27,046 nt of DNA from Bacteroidales bacterium UBA6431. Lineage in GTDB: Bacteria > Bacteroidota > Bacteroidia > Bacteroidales > UBA932. Where the stretch lies: contig DJOT01000047.1 of the NCBI GenBank assembly GCA_002439095.1, positions 1-27,046 on the forward strand, in the 5' to 3' direction. A program made the position numbers and the translations under genes. Positions 16,375-25,183 of the stretch are shown in pieces. The notes beneath the pieces are model-generated. The model was not told where the DNA came from. It ran no database searches and saw only the letters and a list, made by a program, of their open reading frames with translations. The stretch's first letter is position 1. Each line of letters starts with the position of its first letter.

Positions 16375-18405
16375 ATGAAAAGTCTCCCGCGTCTTAAGCT
16401 CATCCTGCCTCTTCTTCTGGTCTTCGCTGCAGTGTTCGTCTCGCTGCCGCGGAGTTCCAAGTTCCCCTATGACTACCGGCGGGGGCAGGAGTGGAAGTAT
16501 GAGACGCTTTTTGCGGAGTTTGAATTTCCCATATATAAGACTGCGGATCAGATGCGCGCCGAGCGCGAGACCGCAGCTGTGGAAGTCATACCTTATTATA
16601 AGTATTCCGAGGAGATAGCCAACAAGAACATCAGCGCTGCCGAGGCTCTTGATTTGGGCTCTTTGCGTGGCGCTGTGGCTTCGGAAATCCGCCTGATATA
16701 CGAAAAGGGTGTCATAGCCGACACTGATGAACGCGGCAATGACGGTGCTCCGCTGTCGGATGTGATATATCTGCAGCGGGACAAGCGTGCCTATAAGGTC
16801 CCGTCCACCGAGGTCTATCTCAAGTCGGACGCGAAGGCCAAGCTCCTTGCCGATTTGGGGGCCGCTTCCGACGTCAACCTCGACTCTCTCTTCCGGGTAA
16901 GCGGTGTCTATGACATTATCGTGCCGAATGTGCTGTACGATGCTCAGACCACGAGCCTTGTCAATGAAGACGCGGACCGAATCATATCTCCGACTTCAGG
17001 GTATGTCTCTGCCGGTCAGGTGATTGTCTCAAAAGGGGAGATAGTCACGCAGGAGATAGAGCAGATGCTCGATTCCTACAAGAAAGAGTTTGAGTCCAAT
17101 GTGGGCTATGCTGGATCTCCGGCGCTTATGTTCTCGGGTAATTTCATCATCGCGGCTGCTTTGACGCTGATGCTGTACCTTGCCATCTTCTTCAGCTGCC
17201 CGGTGGTCTTTGCGGACAGCCGCTATCCGTACATCGTGGTGGTGTATCTGATAGCCGCTCTCTCGGCGCTTCTGCTTGGAAGAGCTGGGGCTTCCGTGCT
17301 GTATTTCGTGCCGTTCACTCTTGCAGCCCTGATGCTTCAGGCGTTCATGGAGCCGAGGGAGATAGCTCCGGTGTATGTCGCATCGATGATGCCGCTGCTG
17401 TTCGCATCTTCGCGCGGGGCGGTGATGTTTGTGATGTATGTCCTTGCCGGCCTTGTGATGATAATGATATTCAGGCGTTTCCAGAGGGGATGGAAGCAGT
17501 TTGTCGCTGCTATGATCACCTTTGCCATACTCGCCTGCGTGTATCTTGGTTTCCGTGCGGCAGATGTGGTCTCCGGCAGCGTATGGGGCGTGCTTATCGC
17601 TCTCTTTGCCGGCTCGCTTCTCACAGTGGCAGGCTATCCTTTAGTGTTCCTTTTTGAACGCATATTCAATCTTGTCTCCAACTCCCGTCTGACAGAGTTG
17701 TGCGATACTTCCAACACGCTCATCCGTACCCTTGAACAGAAAGCTCCGGGCACATTCCAGCACTCTCTGCAGGTGATGAACATGGCGGATGCAGTGGCCA
17801 GGGCAGTGAACATCAACCCTGATCTCATCCGTGCCGGTGCCCTGTACCATGACATCGGCAAGGTCAACAACCCTCTCTGTTTTGTGGAGAACGAGTCCCT
17901 GCTCAACAAAGATGAGGAGCACAAGTACCACAGCGGACTCACCCCGCTCCAGAGTGCACATGACATCAAACGCCATGTCGATGACGGCATCGAGATAGCC
18001 CAGAAGCACCACATGCCGCAGGTCATCATCGACTTCATAGCCACCCATCACGGCACCACCATAGTACGCTACTTCTACAACAAGTTCCTCAAAGAAGGCG
18101 GAGATCCGGTCCTTGTCGGCGAGTTCCGCTACACCGGGCACAAGCCTGTGACCAAGGCCCAGATAGTCCTCATGCTCTGCGACAGCATAGAGGCGGCTTC
18201 CCGGACGGTCAAGGAGAACACGCCGAAGGCATATTCGGATTTTGTGGAGAGTATAGTGGCTGGCAAGATGGATGAGGGGCAGTTTGACAATGCCGACATC
18301 ACGATCAGCGAGCTCAACACTGTCAAAGAGACCCTTAAGCAGTATCTCGCCCAGCTTAACCACGAGCGTATAGCATATCCAAAGAATAAATCGAACAAAA
18401 AATAG
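16375..18405 (+). CDS. PgpH/YqfF-like 7TM-HD domain phosphohydrolase (c-di-AMP family)
   Basis: The 676-aa membrane protein has one N-terminal TM helix (about 7-24) and an extracytoplasmic region up to about 245 that matches the 7TM-HDED position. A block of several hydrophobic helices lies between about 255 and 445, followed by a cytoplasmic HD domain. HD metal ligands are visible as HSLQVM (His463) and YHDIGK (His492-Asp493), followed later by HHMPQ and ATHHGT histidines. This domain order is that of PgpH, a phosphodiesterase that hydrolyses the second messenger c-di-AMP, which controls potassium and osmotic balance in bacteria that use it. The HD chemistry is secure; the c-di-AMP substrate is inferred from the family. 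The gene sits between gyrB (8-base gap) and tig (2-base gap). Confidence 0.88.
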   Translation: MKSLPRLKLILPLLLVFAAVFVSLPRSSKFPYDYRRGQEWKYETLFAEFEFPIYKTADQMRAERETAAVEVIPYYKYSEEIANKNISAAEALDLGSLRGAVASEIRLIYEKGVIADTDERGNDGAPLSDVIYLQRDKRAYKVPSTEVYLKSDAKAKLLADLGAASDVNLDSLFRVSGVYDIIVPNVLYDAQTTSLVNEDADRIISPTSGYVSAGQVIVSKGEIVTQEIEQMLDSYKKEFESNVGYAGSPALMFSGNFIIAAALTLMLYLAIFFSCPVVFADSRYPYIVVVYLIAALSALLLGRAGASVLYFVPFTLAALMLQAFMEPREIAPVYVASMMPLLFASSRGAVMFVMYVLAGLVMIMIFRRFQRGWKQFVAAMITFAILACVYLGFRAADVVSGSVWGVLIALFAGSLLTVAGYPLVFLFERIFNLVSNSRLTELCDTSNTLIRTLEQKAPGTFQHSLQVMNMADAVARAVNINPDLIRAGALYHDIGKVNNPLCFVENESLLNKDEEHKYHSGLTPLQSAHDIKRHVDDGIEIAQKHHMPQVIIDFIATHHGTTIVRYFYNKFLKEGGDPVLVGEFRYTGHKPVTKAQIVLMLCDSIEAASRTVKENTPKAYSDFVESIVAGKMDEGQFDNADITISELNTVKETLKQYLAQLNHERIAYPKNKSNKK

Positions 18406-18407
18406 AT

Positions 18408-19400
18408 ATGAAAGTATTACAGAACAACATTGATGACCTCAATCTTGAGCTCACAGTCGAGATAGAGGCTTCCGATTATGCTGAAATTTTAAGGAAGAAG
18501 CTTGCCGAGTGCAGGCGCAAGGCTGATTTCAAAGGCTTCCGCAAGGGCATGGTGCCCGCCTCCATGATACAGCGCGTGTATGGGGAGCAGTGCCTCGTGG
18601 AGGCTGTCAATCAGGTGATTTCCAAGGCTCTTGACGAGCATATAAAGGAGAATGATCTCAACCTCCTCGGCGAGCCTCTCAACTCGGAGAAGCAGCCGGA
18701 GCTCGAGTGGAAGGCCGGCAACGACTTCACCTTCATCTTTGATGCGGCCCTCTCTCCGAAGGTTGACTTCGAAGTTGAGAAGTCCGATACCGTGCCTTCG
18801 TACACCGTTTCGATAGCTGCCAAGGACAAGACTTCCATGGAGGAGAGCCTCAAGAAATACTATGAGGAGAAAAAGGAAGAGAAGAGCGATGAGGACATCG
18901 AGAAAGAAGTCAGCGAACGCCTTGAGAACCAGTTCAAGAACGAGGCCGAGTGGAGGCTCAACAAGGACATCCGCGACTATTACGTGCAGAAGGCTGGTTT
19001 GACTCTCCCTGAGGCTTTCCTCAAGCGCTGGCTTGTGGCTGCCAATGGCGGCAAAGTCACTCAGGAGGATGTCGAGAAGGAGTTCCCGGGATTTGCCGAG
19101 GACTTCAAGTGGCAGCTTGTCCGCGGCTTCCTCATGAAGAAGTTTGAGCTGAAGGTCGAGGAGGCTGATATCCGTGAGGCAGCCGAGGCTTATGTCACTT
19201 ATCAGTATGCCATGTACGGTATCGGCAATGTGCCGAAGGAGATGGTTGACGAGGCGGTTGTCAATGTGCTCCACGACCGTAAGCAGGTTGAGCACCTTGC
19301 CGAGCAGGTTGAGGACCGCAAAGTGATCGAGAAGCTCAAGGAGAGCATGACTCTGAAGCCGACAAAGATCACTTCAGCGAAATTCCGTGAGCTGAAATAG
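18408..19400 (+). CDS. tig: Trigger factor, short form lacking the PPIase domain
   Basis: This ribosome-associated chaperone binds nascent chains at the exit tunnel. The N-terminal ribosome-binding domain (about 1-115) is intact, with the signature loop GFRKGMVP (43-50; family GFRxGxxP). The C-terminal helical chaperone domain (about 156-330) is recognisable from FKNEAEWRLNKDIRDYYVQK onward, including AYVTYQYAMYGIGNVP. The product is only 330 aa, against about 430-450 for full trigger factors. The FKBP-type PPIase domain normally between these parts is missing, replaced by a charged linker near KKEEKSDEDIEKE. The reading frame is open and smooth, so this is a domain loss rather than a frameshift. 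It follows the PgpH-like gene by 2 bases and is closed by the terminator at 19421-19455. Confidence 0.9.
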   Translation: MKVLQNNIDDLNLELTVEIEASDYAEILRKKLAECRRKADFKGFRKGMVPASMIQRVYGEQCLVEAVNQVISKALDEHIKENDLNLLGEPLNSEKQPELEWKAGNDFTFIFDAALSPKVDFEVEKSDTVPSYTVSIAAKDKTSMEESLKKYYEEKKEEKSDEDIEKEVSERLENQFKNEAEWRLNKDIRDYYVQKAGLTLPEAFLKRWLVAANGGKVTQEDVEKEFPGFAEDFKWQLVRGFLMKKFELKVEEADIREAAEAYVTYQYAMYGIGNVPKEMVDEAVVNVLHDRKQVEHLAEQVEDRKVIEKLKESMTLKPTKITSAKFRELK

Positions 19401-19420
19401 TCGTCCTGCATAACATTAAA

Positions 19421-19455
19421 GACCGGTCCGCCGAAAATGCGGGTCGGTCTTTTTT
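19421..19455 (+). terminator. Rho-independent terminator after tig
   Basis: An 11-bp stem (19421-19431 pairing with 19439-19449, two of the pairs G-T) encloses a 7-base loop and is followed by six T residues. It lies 20 bases after the tig stop and closes the gyrB-pgpH-tig unit. Confidence 0.85.
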
Positions 19456-19530
19456 GTCTTTAACGGCACTTTTACTGACCGATTGTAACATTTTTCGACG
19501 GTTTTGAACCATTATCTCCGAAATAATTCG

Positions 19531-19538
19531 TACATTTG
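19531..19538 (+). promoter_or_regulatory. -7 promoter box TACATTTG for the susCD pair
   Basis: TACATTTG fits TAnnTTTG and lies 74 bases before the SusC start, leaving an AT-rich leader of about 70 bases. A TTTG at 19503-19506 sits upstream, but the 24-base spacing is longer than usual. In the leader, TACTT-AC-AAGTA forms a small inverted repeat. No regulator gene lies next to the pair. Confidence 0.55.
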
Positions 19539-19612
19539 CGGACTACGAATACTTACAAGTATAAATATAATAACATATACTTTTAATTATTAACCAATTT
19601 TGTTTTCTACAG

Positions 19613-22600
19613 ATGAAGAATCAGTCATTGATTTCTTTTATGGGTAGGGTGGTGCTTGCGGGCGCTCTCCTGCTCGGAGTCTGCACAACGGCGTTTGCGC
19701 AGCAGAAAATCTCAGGAACAGTGTTGGATGCATCCGGACAGGCCGTGATCGGCGCCGGTGTTGTCGTTGAAGGCACCACCAATGGCGTTGTTGTCGACTT
19801 AGACGGAAATTGGGCACTCACTGTCCCTACGGGATCGAATCTTGTTGTATCCTGCATCGGCTACGTGGACCAGAAGTTCACCGTACAGGCCGGCAAGGAC
19901 AAGTATGACGTAGTCCTCCAGGAGAGCAGCACCATGCTCGATGAGACAGTGGTCATCGGTTACGGTACCGTCAAGGTGCGTGATCTCACCGGATCTGTGG
20001 CAGCTGTGAGCTCCAAGGATCTCGAGGTTCCGGTAGCCAGTGTCGGAGAGGCCCTTCAAGGCAAGATGGCCGGTGTTGTAGTCTCCCTCAACGATGCAAC
20101 CCCTGGTGCCGAGCCGCAGATCCGCGTGCGTGGCGCCAAGTCCATCACCCAGACCAACAACCCTCTCTACATTGTGGACGGTTTCCCGGTAAGCAGCCTT
20201 GTCAATGTCCCTTCAGACCAGATCAAGTCCATCAACGTCCTCAAGGATGCGGCCGCTACAGCCATCTATGGTTCCCGCGGTGCAGCCGGCGTTGTGATTG
20301 TGACGACCAAGAGCGCTTCAGAGGGTCAGACCCAGGTTACCTACAACGGCTTCGTGCAGATCAAGGATTCATCCTCAAGCGTACGTGACGTGATGGATAC
20401 CTATGACTACTTGAAGTTTTCCCTCGGATATGCCAATGATTACAATGCTGATATGTACTCGTCCATGAGAAAGTACTTCGGTATCGGTGCAGAGAACGGC
20501 AATCACTATGCTGACTATGCCAACGTGAAGACTCACAACTGGCAGGAGGATCTCTACAAGACGGGTATCGCCCACAGCCACAACCTCACCATCAGCAACG
20601 GTACGAAGAAGAACAGGACCATGTTCTCCCTCAACTTCCTCAACGACGACGGTACCGTCATCAACTCTTACTTCCGCAGGATCAACGCTTCCCTCAAGAC
20701 CATAGAGAAACTCAGCGACACTTTCGATGTCGAACTCAATGTCTCTTACTCTTACAGGCAGAACCGTTCCAATCCTCGTCTGGCTTCGGCGTTCCGCTAC
20801 AAGCCTCTTGATACTGTATTCGGTGATGAGAGTGTAGTAAGCGGTTTCGGTGCCGGTTATGATGCTTATATAAGTGATGCTTCAAATCCGGTAGAACTCA
20901 CCTGGAATGAGCAGAACACCAATTATGCCCACGACTTCCGCGGTATCGCTGCAGCCAACTGGACTCCGCTCAAGGGCCTCAAACTCCGCAGCGAGATCGG
21001 TCTCAGCAAGACATTCAGCAAGGCTGAAGGCTATGTGGCCGGCTACGGCACCACCACCAATTCCGCTTCTCTCCGCAGGACAGAGAAGGGGGATCTTCAC
21101 TGGACCAACACCATTTCATACGAGCTTCCTCTTAATACCGAGTTCCATAGGGCAGATGTCATGGTCGGCAGCGAATGGATACAGGATTCAAATGAGTGGA
21201 TGCAGTACTATGCTGAGCGTTTCCCTTCGTACTTTGACAGGGAGAGGACTCTTGCCATGCTTTCCCAGGGAACGAAGGGCAATGCCTTTACCCAGAAAGT
21301 TGATCTTCCAGGACGTTCCCTTTCATTCTTTACCCGTGCGAACTATACTCTACTTGACAAGTATATGTTCACCTTCACGATGCGTGCTGACGGTTCTTCA
21401 CGCTTCGCTCCGAACAACCACTGGGGATACTTCCCGGCAGGTGCTTTCGCATGGCGTGTGATTGACGAACCTTTCATGGCGAATACCAAGGACTGGCTCT
21501 CCAATCTCAAACTCCGTCTCTCTTATGGTGTGACCGGCTCTGATGCCATCAGCTCCAACCTCTGGAAAGAGTATTGGTCTCTCAGCACCAGTGCTACTAA
21601 CTATACCATTTCAAACAACAGGACTGATACCAATAATGGATATGGTTATCCATATCAGCCAGGTAACATGTTGTCCAATCTTGACCTGAAATGGGAGTCA
21701 ACAGTTTCCCGTAATATCGGTGTTGATTTCGGTTTTCTTGACGAGCGCATCTATGGAACCGTAGAAGGCTACTGGAGCTCAACTTATGATCTGCTCATGC
21801 CGGTCAACATCAAGTCTACATCTGGTTACACCTACCAGTTCCAGAACATGGGAACTGTATCAAACAAGGGACTTGAACTTTCTCTTGGTGGAGATATTGT
21901 TCGCAATCAGGACTTCACCCTCAGTGCCAACTTCATCTACAACTACAATGTCAACCGTATAGAGAAACTCTCTGATACTGTGACTGCCAACACTTATGGC
22001 CAGTGGACCAACTCGGAGCACAGCCCAAGTGCGGGTGAGTATTTCCTCCGTGAGGGTGTAGCCATCGGTTCCATCTCCGGATATGCTTATGACGGTTGGT
22101 ATACTACAGATGATTTTGATTACGATCCGAAGACGGGTATATACACTTTGAAAAAAGGTATTCCTGACTGGGCAATGGACTCATACTCAACTTCCCTGAA
22201 GCGTGCATCCGGCCAGAGCGCTTTCCCTGGTGCTGCAAAGGCGAAAGATCTTGATGGAGACGGCAAGATTACTGAGGCTGACACTTATGAGCTTGGGGAG
22301 ATGTCTCCACGCTCTACGGGCTCATTCAATCTTAGCGGCCGCTGGAAGAGCATAGATTTCTCTGCTAACTTCAACTATGTGATAGGGGGACATCTTATGA
22401 ACTATTGGTCATTGATGTCAACCTATGGTGGAAAGGACAACTATTTCGGAGGCAACCGTCTCTCTTTCGTATCAGAGGCTTACTCTCCATATCGTTGGAA
22501 CAATGGCGATCTTGAGCTTGTGACTGATCCGGCTGAACTTGACGCGATGAACGCCAATGCTACTATGCACACTCCGACTTCTATGAAGGGTCTTCTCTTT

Positions 22601-22882
22601 GACCGCTGGCTTGAGGATGCCTCTTACCTGCGTCTAAAGAATGTGACTATCGGCTATACACTTCCGAAGAGCCTTTCAAGCAAGGTCGGTCTGAAGAATA
22701 TCCGTGCATACTTCACGGCTTCAAATGTCTTTACCTTGACCAAGTACACCGGTCTTGATCCTGAAGTCAATACCAACAGCAGCCGTCAAATCCAGGGCAT
22801 CAATTTCCCTTCACCTGGCGTGGATAACAATGCCTATCCTATGGCACGCACCTATACCATCGGTCTTAATATCACACTGTAA
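19613..22882 (+). CDS. susC: SusC/RagA family TonB-dependent outer-membrane transporter
   Basis: The 1089-aa outer-membrane importer has a signal peptide ending near TTAFAQ. A CarboxypepD_reg-like N-terminal domain follows (KISGTVLDASGQAVIGAGV through the GYVDQKF strand, about 32-110). The TonB-box/linker ETVVIGYGTV leads into the plug domain (GSVAAVSSKDLE, the RVRGAKSITQTNNPLYIVDG segment, INVLKDAAATAIYGSRGAAGVVIVTTK). A long beta-barrel ends in YTIGLNITL. These are the signatures of SusC-like porins that pair with a SusD lipoprotein lid. No STN domain precedes the CarboxypepD_reg domain, so regulation through a FecR/ECF pair is not suggested. The substrate cannot be told from sequence; no glycoside hydrolase or peptidase is adjacent on this side. 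It has its own promoter and is followed 14 bases later by susD. Confidence 0.96.
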   Translation: MKNQSLISFMGRVVLAGALLLGVCTTAFAQQKISGTVLDASGQAVIGAGVVVEGTTNGVVVDLDGNWALTVPTGSNLVVSCIGYVDQKFTVQAGKDKYDVVLQESSTMLDETVVIGYGTVKVRDLTGSVAAVSSKDLEVPVASVGEALQGKMAGVVVSLNDATPGAEPQIRVRGAKSITQTNNPLYIVDGFPVSSLVNVPSDQIKSINVLKDAAATAIYGSRGAAGVVIVTTKSASEGQTQVTYNGFVQIKDSSSSVRDVMDTYDYLKFSLGYANDYNADMYSSMRKYFGIGAENGNHYADYANVKTHNWQEDLYKTGIAHSHNLTISNGTKKNRTMFSLNFLNDDGTVINSYFRRINASLKTIEKLSDTFDVELNVSYSYRQNRSNPRLASAFRYKPLDTVFGDESVVSGFGAGYDAYISDASNPVELTWNEQNTNYAHDFRGIAAANWTPLKGLKLRSEIGLSKTFSKAEGYVAGYGTTTNSASLRRTEKGDLHWTNTISYELPLNTEFHRADVMVGSEWIQDSNEWMQYYAERFPSYFDRERTLAMLSQGTKGNAFTQKVDLPGRSLSFFTRANYTLLDKYMFTFTMRADGSSRFAPNNHWGYFPAGAFAWRVIDEPFMANTKDWLSNLKLRLSYGVTGSDAISSNLWKEYWSLSTSATNYTISNNRTDTNNGYGYPYQPGNMLSNLDLKWESTVSRNIGVDFGFLDERIYGTVEGYWSSTYDLLMPVNIKSTSGYTYQFQNMGTVSNKGLELSLGGDIVRNQDFTLSANFIYNYNVNRIEKLSDTVTANTYGQWTNSEHSPSAGEYFLREGVAIGSISGYAYDGWYTTDDFDYDPKTGIYTLKKGIPDWAMDSYSTSLKRASGQSAFPGAAKAKDLDGDGKITEADTYELGEMSPRSTGSFNLSGRWKSIDFSANFNYVIGGHLMNYWSLMSTYGGKDNYFGGNRLSFVSEAYSPYRWNNGDLELVTDPAELDAMNANATMHTPTSMKGLLFDRWLEDASYLRLKNVTIGYTLPKSLSSKVGLKNIRAYFTASNVFTLTKYTGLDPEVNTNSSRQIQGINFPSPGVDNNAYPMARTYTIGLNITL

Positions 22883-22896
22883 AGAATACTGCAACA

Positions 22897-25092
22897 ATGA
22901 AAAAGAATATCAAATATCTGTTTGCTGCCCTTTGCGGTACTGCAGTGATGTCTTGCAGCCTGGAGCCTACCTCCCCGTCTTATGTTGACGGCGAATTTGT
23001 CTTCACAGGTGTAGAGACTGCCAAAACAGTATTGCTCGGTGCTTACAATCAGCTTATCAATGATTACAACAACGGTTATGTCCCTAACTTCACCAACATA
23101 GGATCGGACATCGAGCGTTGCTCTGTAGGTAATATCACTGACCTTGTCGGCGGTGCCCAGCTCTATAATGATCCGTATGCTGAGAAGGATTTCAACATCA
23201 ACTTCCAGAAAGGCAATTGGGATCGTTTCTATTCCATTATCTTGAAGTGCAACAGCATCATCGAATATCTTGAGAAAGATTGGGACAATATCACCAAGGA
23301 TGCCCCTAACGAGAAGTCAGATCTTCTTGGACAGGCTTATGCGCTCCGTGCTACTGTCTACTACGATATTACTCGCTATTATGGCGATGTTTTCTATGTC
23401 ACAAAAGCCAGAGAGGATGGCGGGGAGAAACTCACCAACCGTGACTTCATAATAGAGAGCGAACTTGAGAACCTCTATCGTATCGAGCCTCTTCTCTACA
23501 CCCTTGGCCAGAACGGGCATTATTCCGATCAGATGACCCGCAACTACGTTGACGGTCTTATCGGTCGTATGTGTTTCATGGAGGCCGGCTATCAGACCCG
23601 GCGTACTGATCTCGGTGCCGATTTCTACACTGACAAGGACGGTAAGGTTATTGAATTTGAAGTCTGGGGAACTGATGCTGACAAGAATGCCCAGTATGCT
23701 CGCCGCAACGCCAGCGATAGAAAGAAATTCTATGAGGCTGCACTCCCTTATCTTAAGAAGGCTGTGGAGCAGCCGGGAGAAGCTGCACTCACTACTGTTG
23801 ATCCACGTACTGATACCAAGGGCCGTGTCTATGACAATCCTTTCCAGTACTATTTCCAGCAGGTGAACGAGCAGCAGAAAGCAACCGAGACCATTTACGA
23901 GGTGACCATGAAAGAGAATGGTGGCGGCTCACGTATCGCCTACAACTTCGGCCGCGGATCTGCAGGTGCGTCTCCGGCTATGCCTCCTAAGGCCAACGCC
24001 CAGATCTGCTCTTATCCGGAAGTTTACTACGGGGAGTTTGATCCTCAGGACAAGCGCCGTGATGTTTCCATGAGTGTTACCGGTTCTACAGGTACTGGTG
24101 TTGAGTCTCTCTACACCTACACTCTCGGTAACCGTCTGACCATCGGTATAGGTCTCAACAAGTATGATCCTAACCGTGTCGAGACTCCTGACCTCCGTCA
24201 GCTCTACAGTGGTATTTCATATATCCACATGCGTCAGGCTGACATCATCCTAATGCTTGCCGAGGCTTATGCCCAGACCGGCAACGAAGGTGCCGCCAAG
24301 ATTGAACTCAAGAAAGTTCACGATCGTGCTTTCCCTGAGTCGGTTCGTGAAGCCAAGTTCGCTGAACTTCTTCAGACTCCTGCTTCAGAGACTCAATCCG
24401 CCCTTGTGGAGGCTATCCTCAAGGAGCGTCAGCTTGAGTTCCAGGGAGAGAATCTCCGCCGTTGGGATCTTGTCCGCAGTGGAAATCTGCCTAAAGTGGC
24501 TGTAGAGTTCCGCAAGAATATGGTTGATCATATGGCTGAACTCAAATCCCAGGGCTATGCTCAGTTCAAGAATGGCAACCAGCTTCCTGCTTATGTGTGG
24601 ACCAAATCTGTTGATGCCAAGAAGGACTATGGCTTCCGTCTGACCATGACGACTCCAGCCGGTCTTGATGAGACTTCAGATGAGTATGCGGTTCTCTATC
24701 CGGGTTGGCGTGGTCAGCATGATGACTGGCAGAAAGCCAAGGATTATCAGATCAAATCCCGTGGCAATAATGTCAAGGTCAATGTGGTTGAAGACTACAC
24801 CAACCTTGCTATTCAGGGCCTCTTCAAGTACATTGCTCCTGGCAGCGATGAGGCGAAGGCTCTTGAGGCCCGTGGCTATAAGCAGACCGCTTGGGCTGTC
24901 GGGATGTATACTCTCAAGGGGAAAAACGATCCTAATCAGGAGGCCGAGTGGAGCACCAAGTTCATGGGAGGATACTCAGATGCAGACTATGCTGCCCGTA
25001 AGGCTCCTATTTATCTCATCCCTATGGAGGAGACGGTGTGCGTCACCACCGGTATCAACAATGGTTACGGCTTCAAGTCTCGTACAAAGTAG
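22897..25092 (+). CDS. susD: SusD/RagB family nutrient-binding outer-membrane lipoprotein
   Basis: A lipoprotein signal ends at Cys20 (MSC-SLE), so the mature protein is lipid-anchored, as expected for the surface lid of the SusC channel. SusD-type features include an early helix set (TVLLGAYNQLINDYNNGYVP), the LRATVYYDITRYYGDVFYV helix, and SYIHMRQADIILMLAEAYAQ followed by LKERQLEFQGENLRRWDLVR, the classic SusD C-terminal block. At 731 aa it is longer than most SusD proteins (about 500-650 aa), with extra sequence after the RWDLVR block. It starts 14 bases after the susC stop and is followed by a strong terminator, so the pair forms a two-gene operon. The ligand is unknown. Confidence 0.95.
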   Translation: MKKNIKYLFAALCGTAVMSCSLEPTSPSYVDGEFVFTGVETAKTVLLGAYNQLINDYNNGYVPNFTNIGSDIERCSVGNITDLVGGAQLYNDPYAEKDFNINFQKGNWDRFYSIILKCNSIIEYLEKDWDNITKDAPNEKSDLLGQAYALRATVYYDITRYYGDVFYVTKAREDGGEKLTNRDFIIESELENLYRIEPLLYTLGQNGHYSDQMTRNYVDGLIGRMCFMEAGYQTRRTDLGADFYTDKDGKVIEFEVWGTDADKNAQYARRNASDRKKFYEAALPYLKKAVEQPGEAALTTVDPRTDTKGRVYDNPFQYYFQQVNEQQKATETIYEVTMKENGGGSRIAYNFGRGSAGASPAMPPKANAQICSYPEVYYGEFDPQDKRRDVSMSVTGSTGTGVESLYTYTLGNRLTIGIGLNKYDPNRVETPDLRQLYSGISYIHMRQADIILMLAEAYAQTGNEGAAKIELKKVHDRAFPESVREAKFAELLQTPASETQSALVEAILKERQLEFQGENLRRWDLVRSGNLPKVAVEFRKNMVDHMAELKSQGYAQFKNGNQLPAYVWTKSVDAKKDYGFRLTMTTPAGLDETSDEYAVLYPGWRGQHDDWQKAKDYQIKSRGNNVKVNVVEDYTNLAIQGLFKYIAPGSDEAKALEARGYKQTAWAVGMYTLKGKNDPNQEAEWSTKFMGGYSDADYAARKAPIYLIPMEETVCVTTGINNGYGFKSRTK

Positions 25093-25113
25093 TAATCTGT
25101 TGACATAATTGAC

Positions 25114-25147
25114 CAAGGCGGACTCAAAAGAGTCCGCCTTGTTTTTT
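25114..25147 (+). terminator. Rho-independent terminator after susD
   Basis: A perfect 12-bp GC-rich stem (25114-25125 pairing with 25130-25141) with an AAAA loop is followed by six T residues. It begins 21 bases after the susD stop and separates susCD from the lipoprotein genes downstream. Confidence 0.93.
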
Positions 25148-25183
25148 CAAAATTATGCCTATCTTGCGCAAAAACGTGTTATT

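Noticed and set aside
18489..19295. 268-codon Leu-rich minus-strand open frame inside tig
   Set aside because: The Leu-rich composition is the reverse complement of Glu/Lys codons (GAG, AAG) in tig, a typical shadow.
25109..25183. Upstream extension of the pro-domain-like gene beginning at ATG 25109
   Set aside because: The extra 25 codons run through the perfect susD terminator hairpin, and the lipoprotein signal begins cleanly at ATG 25184.
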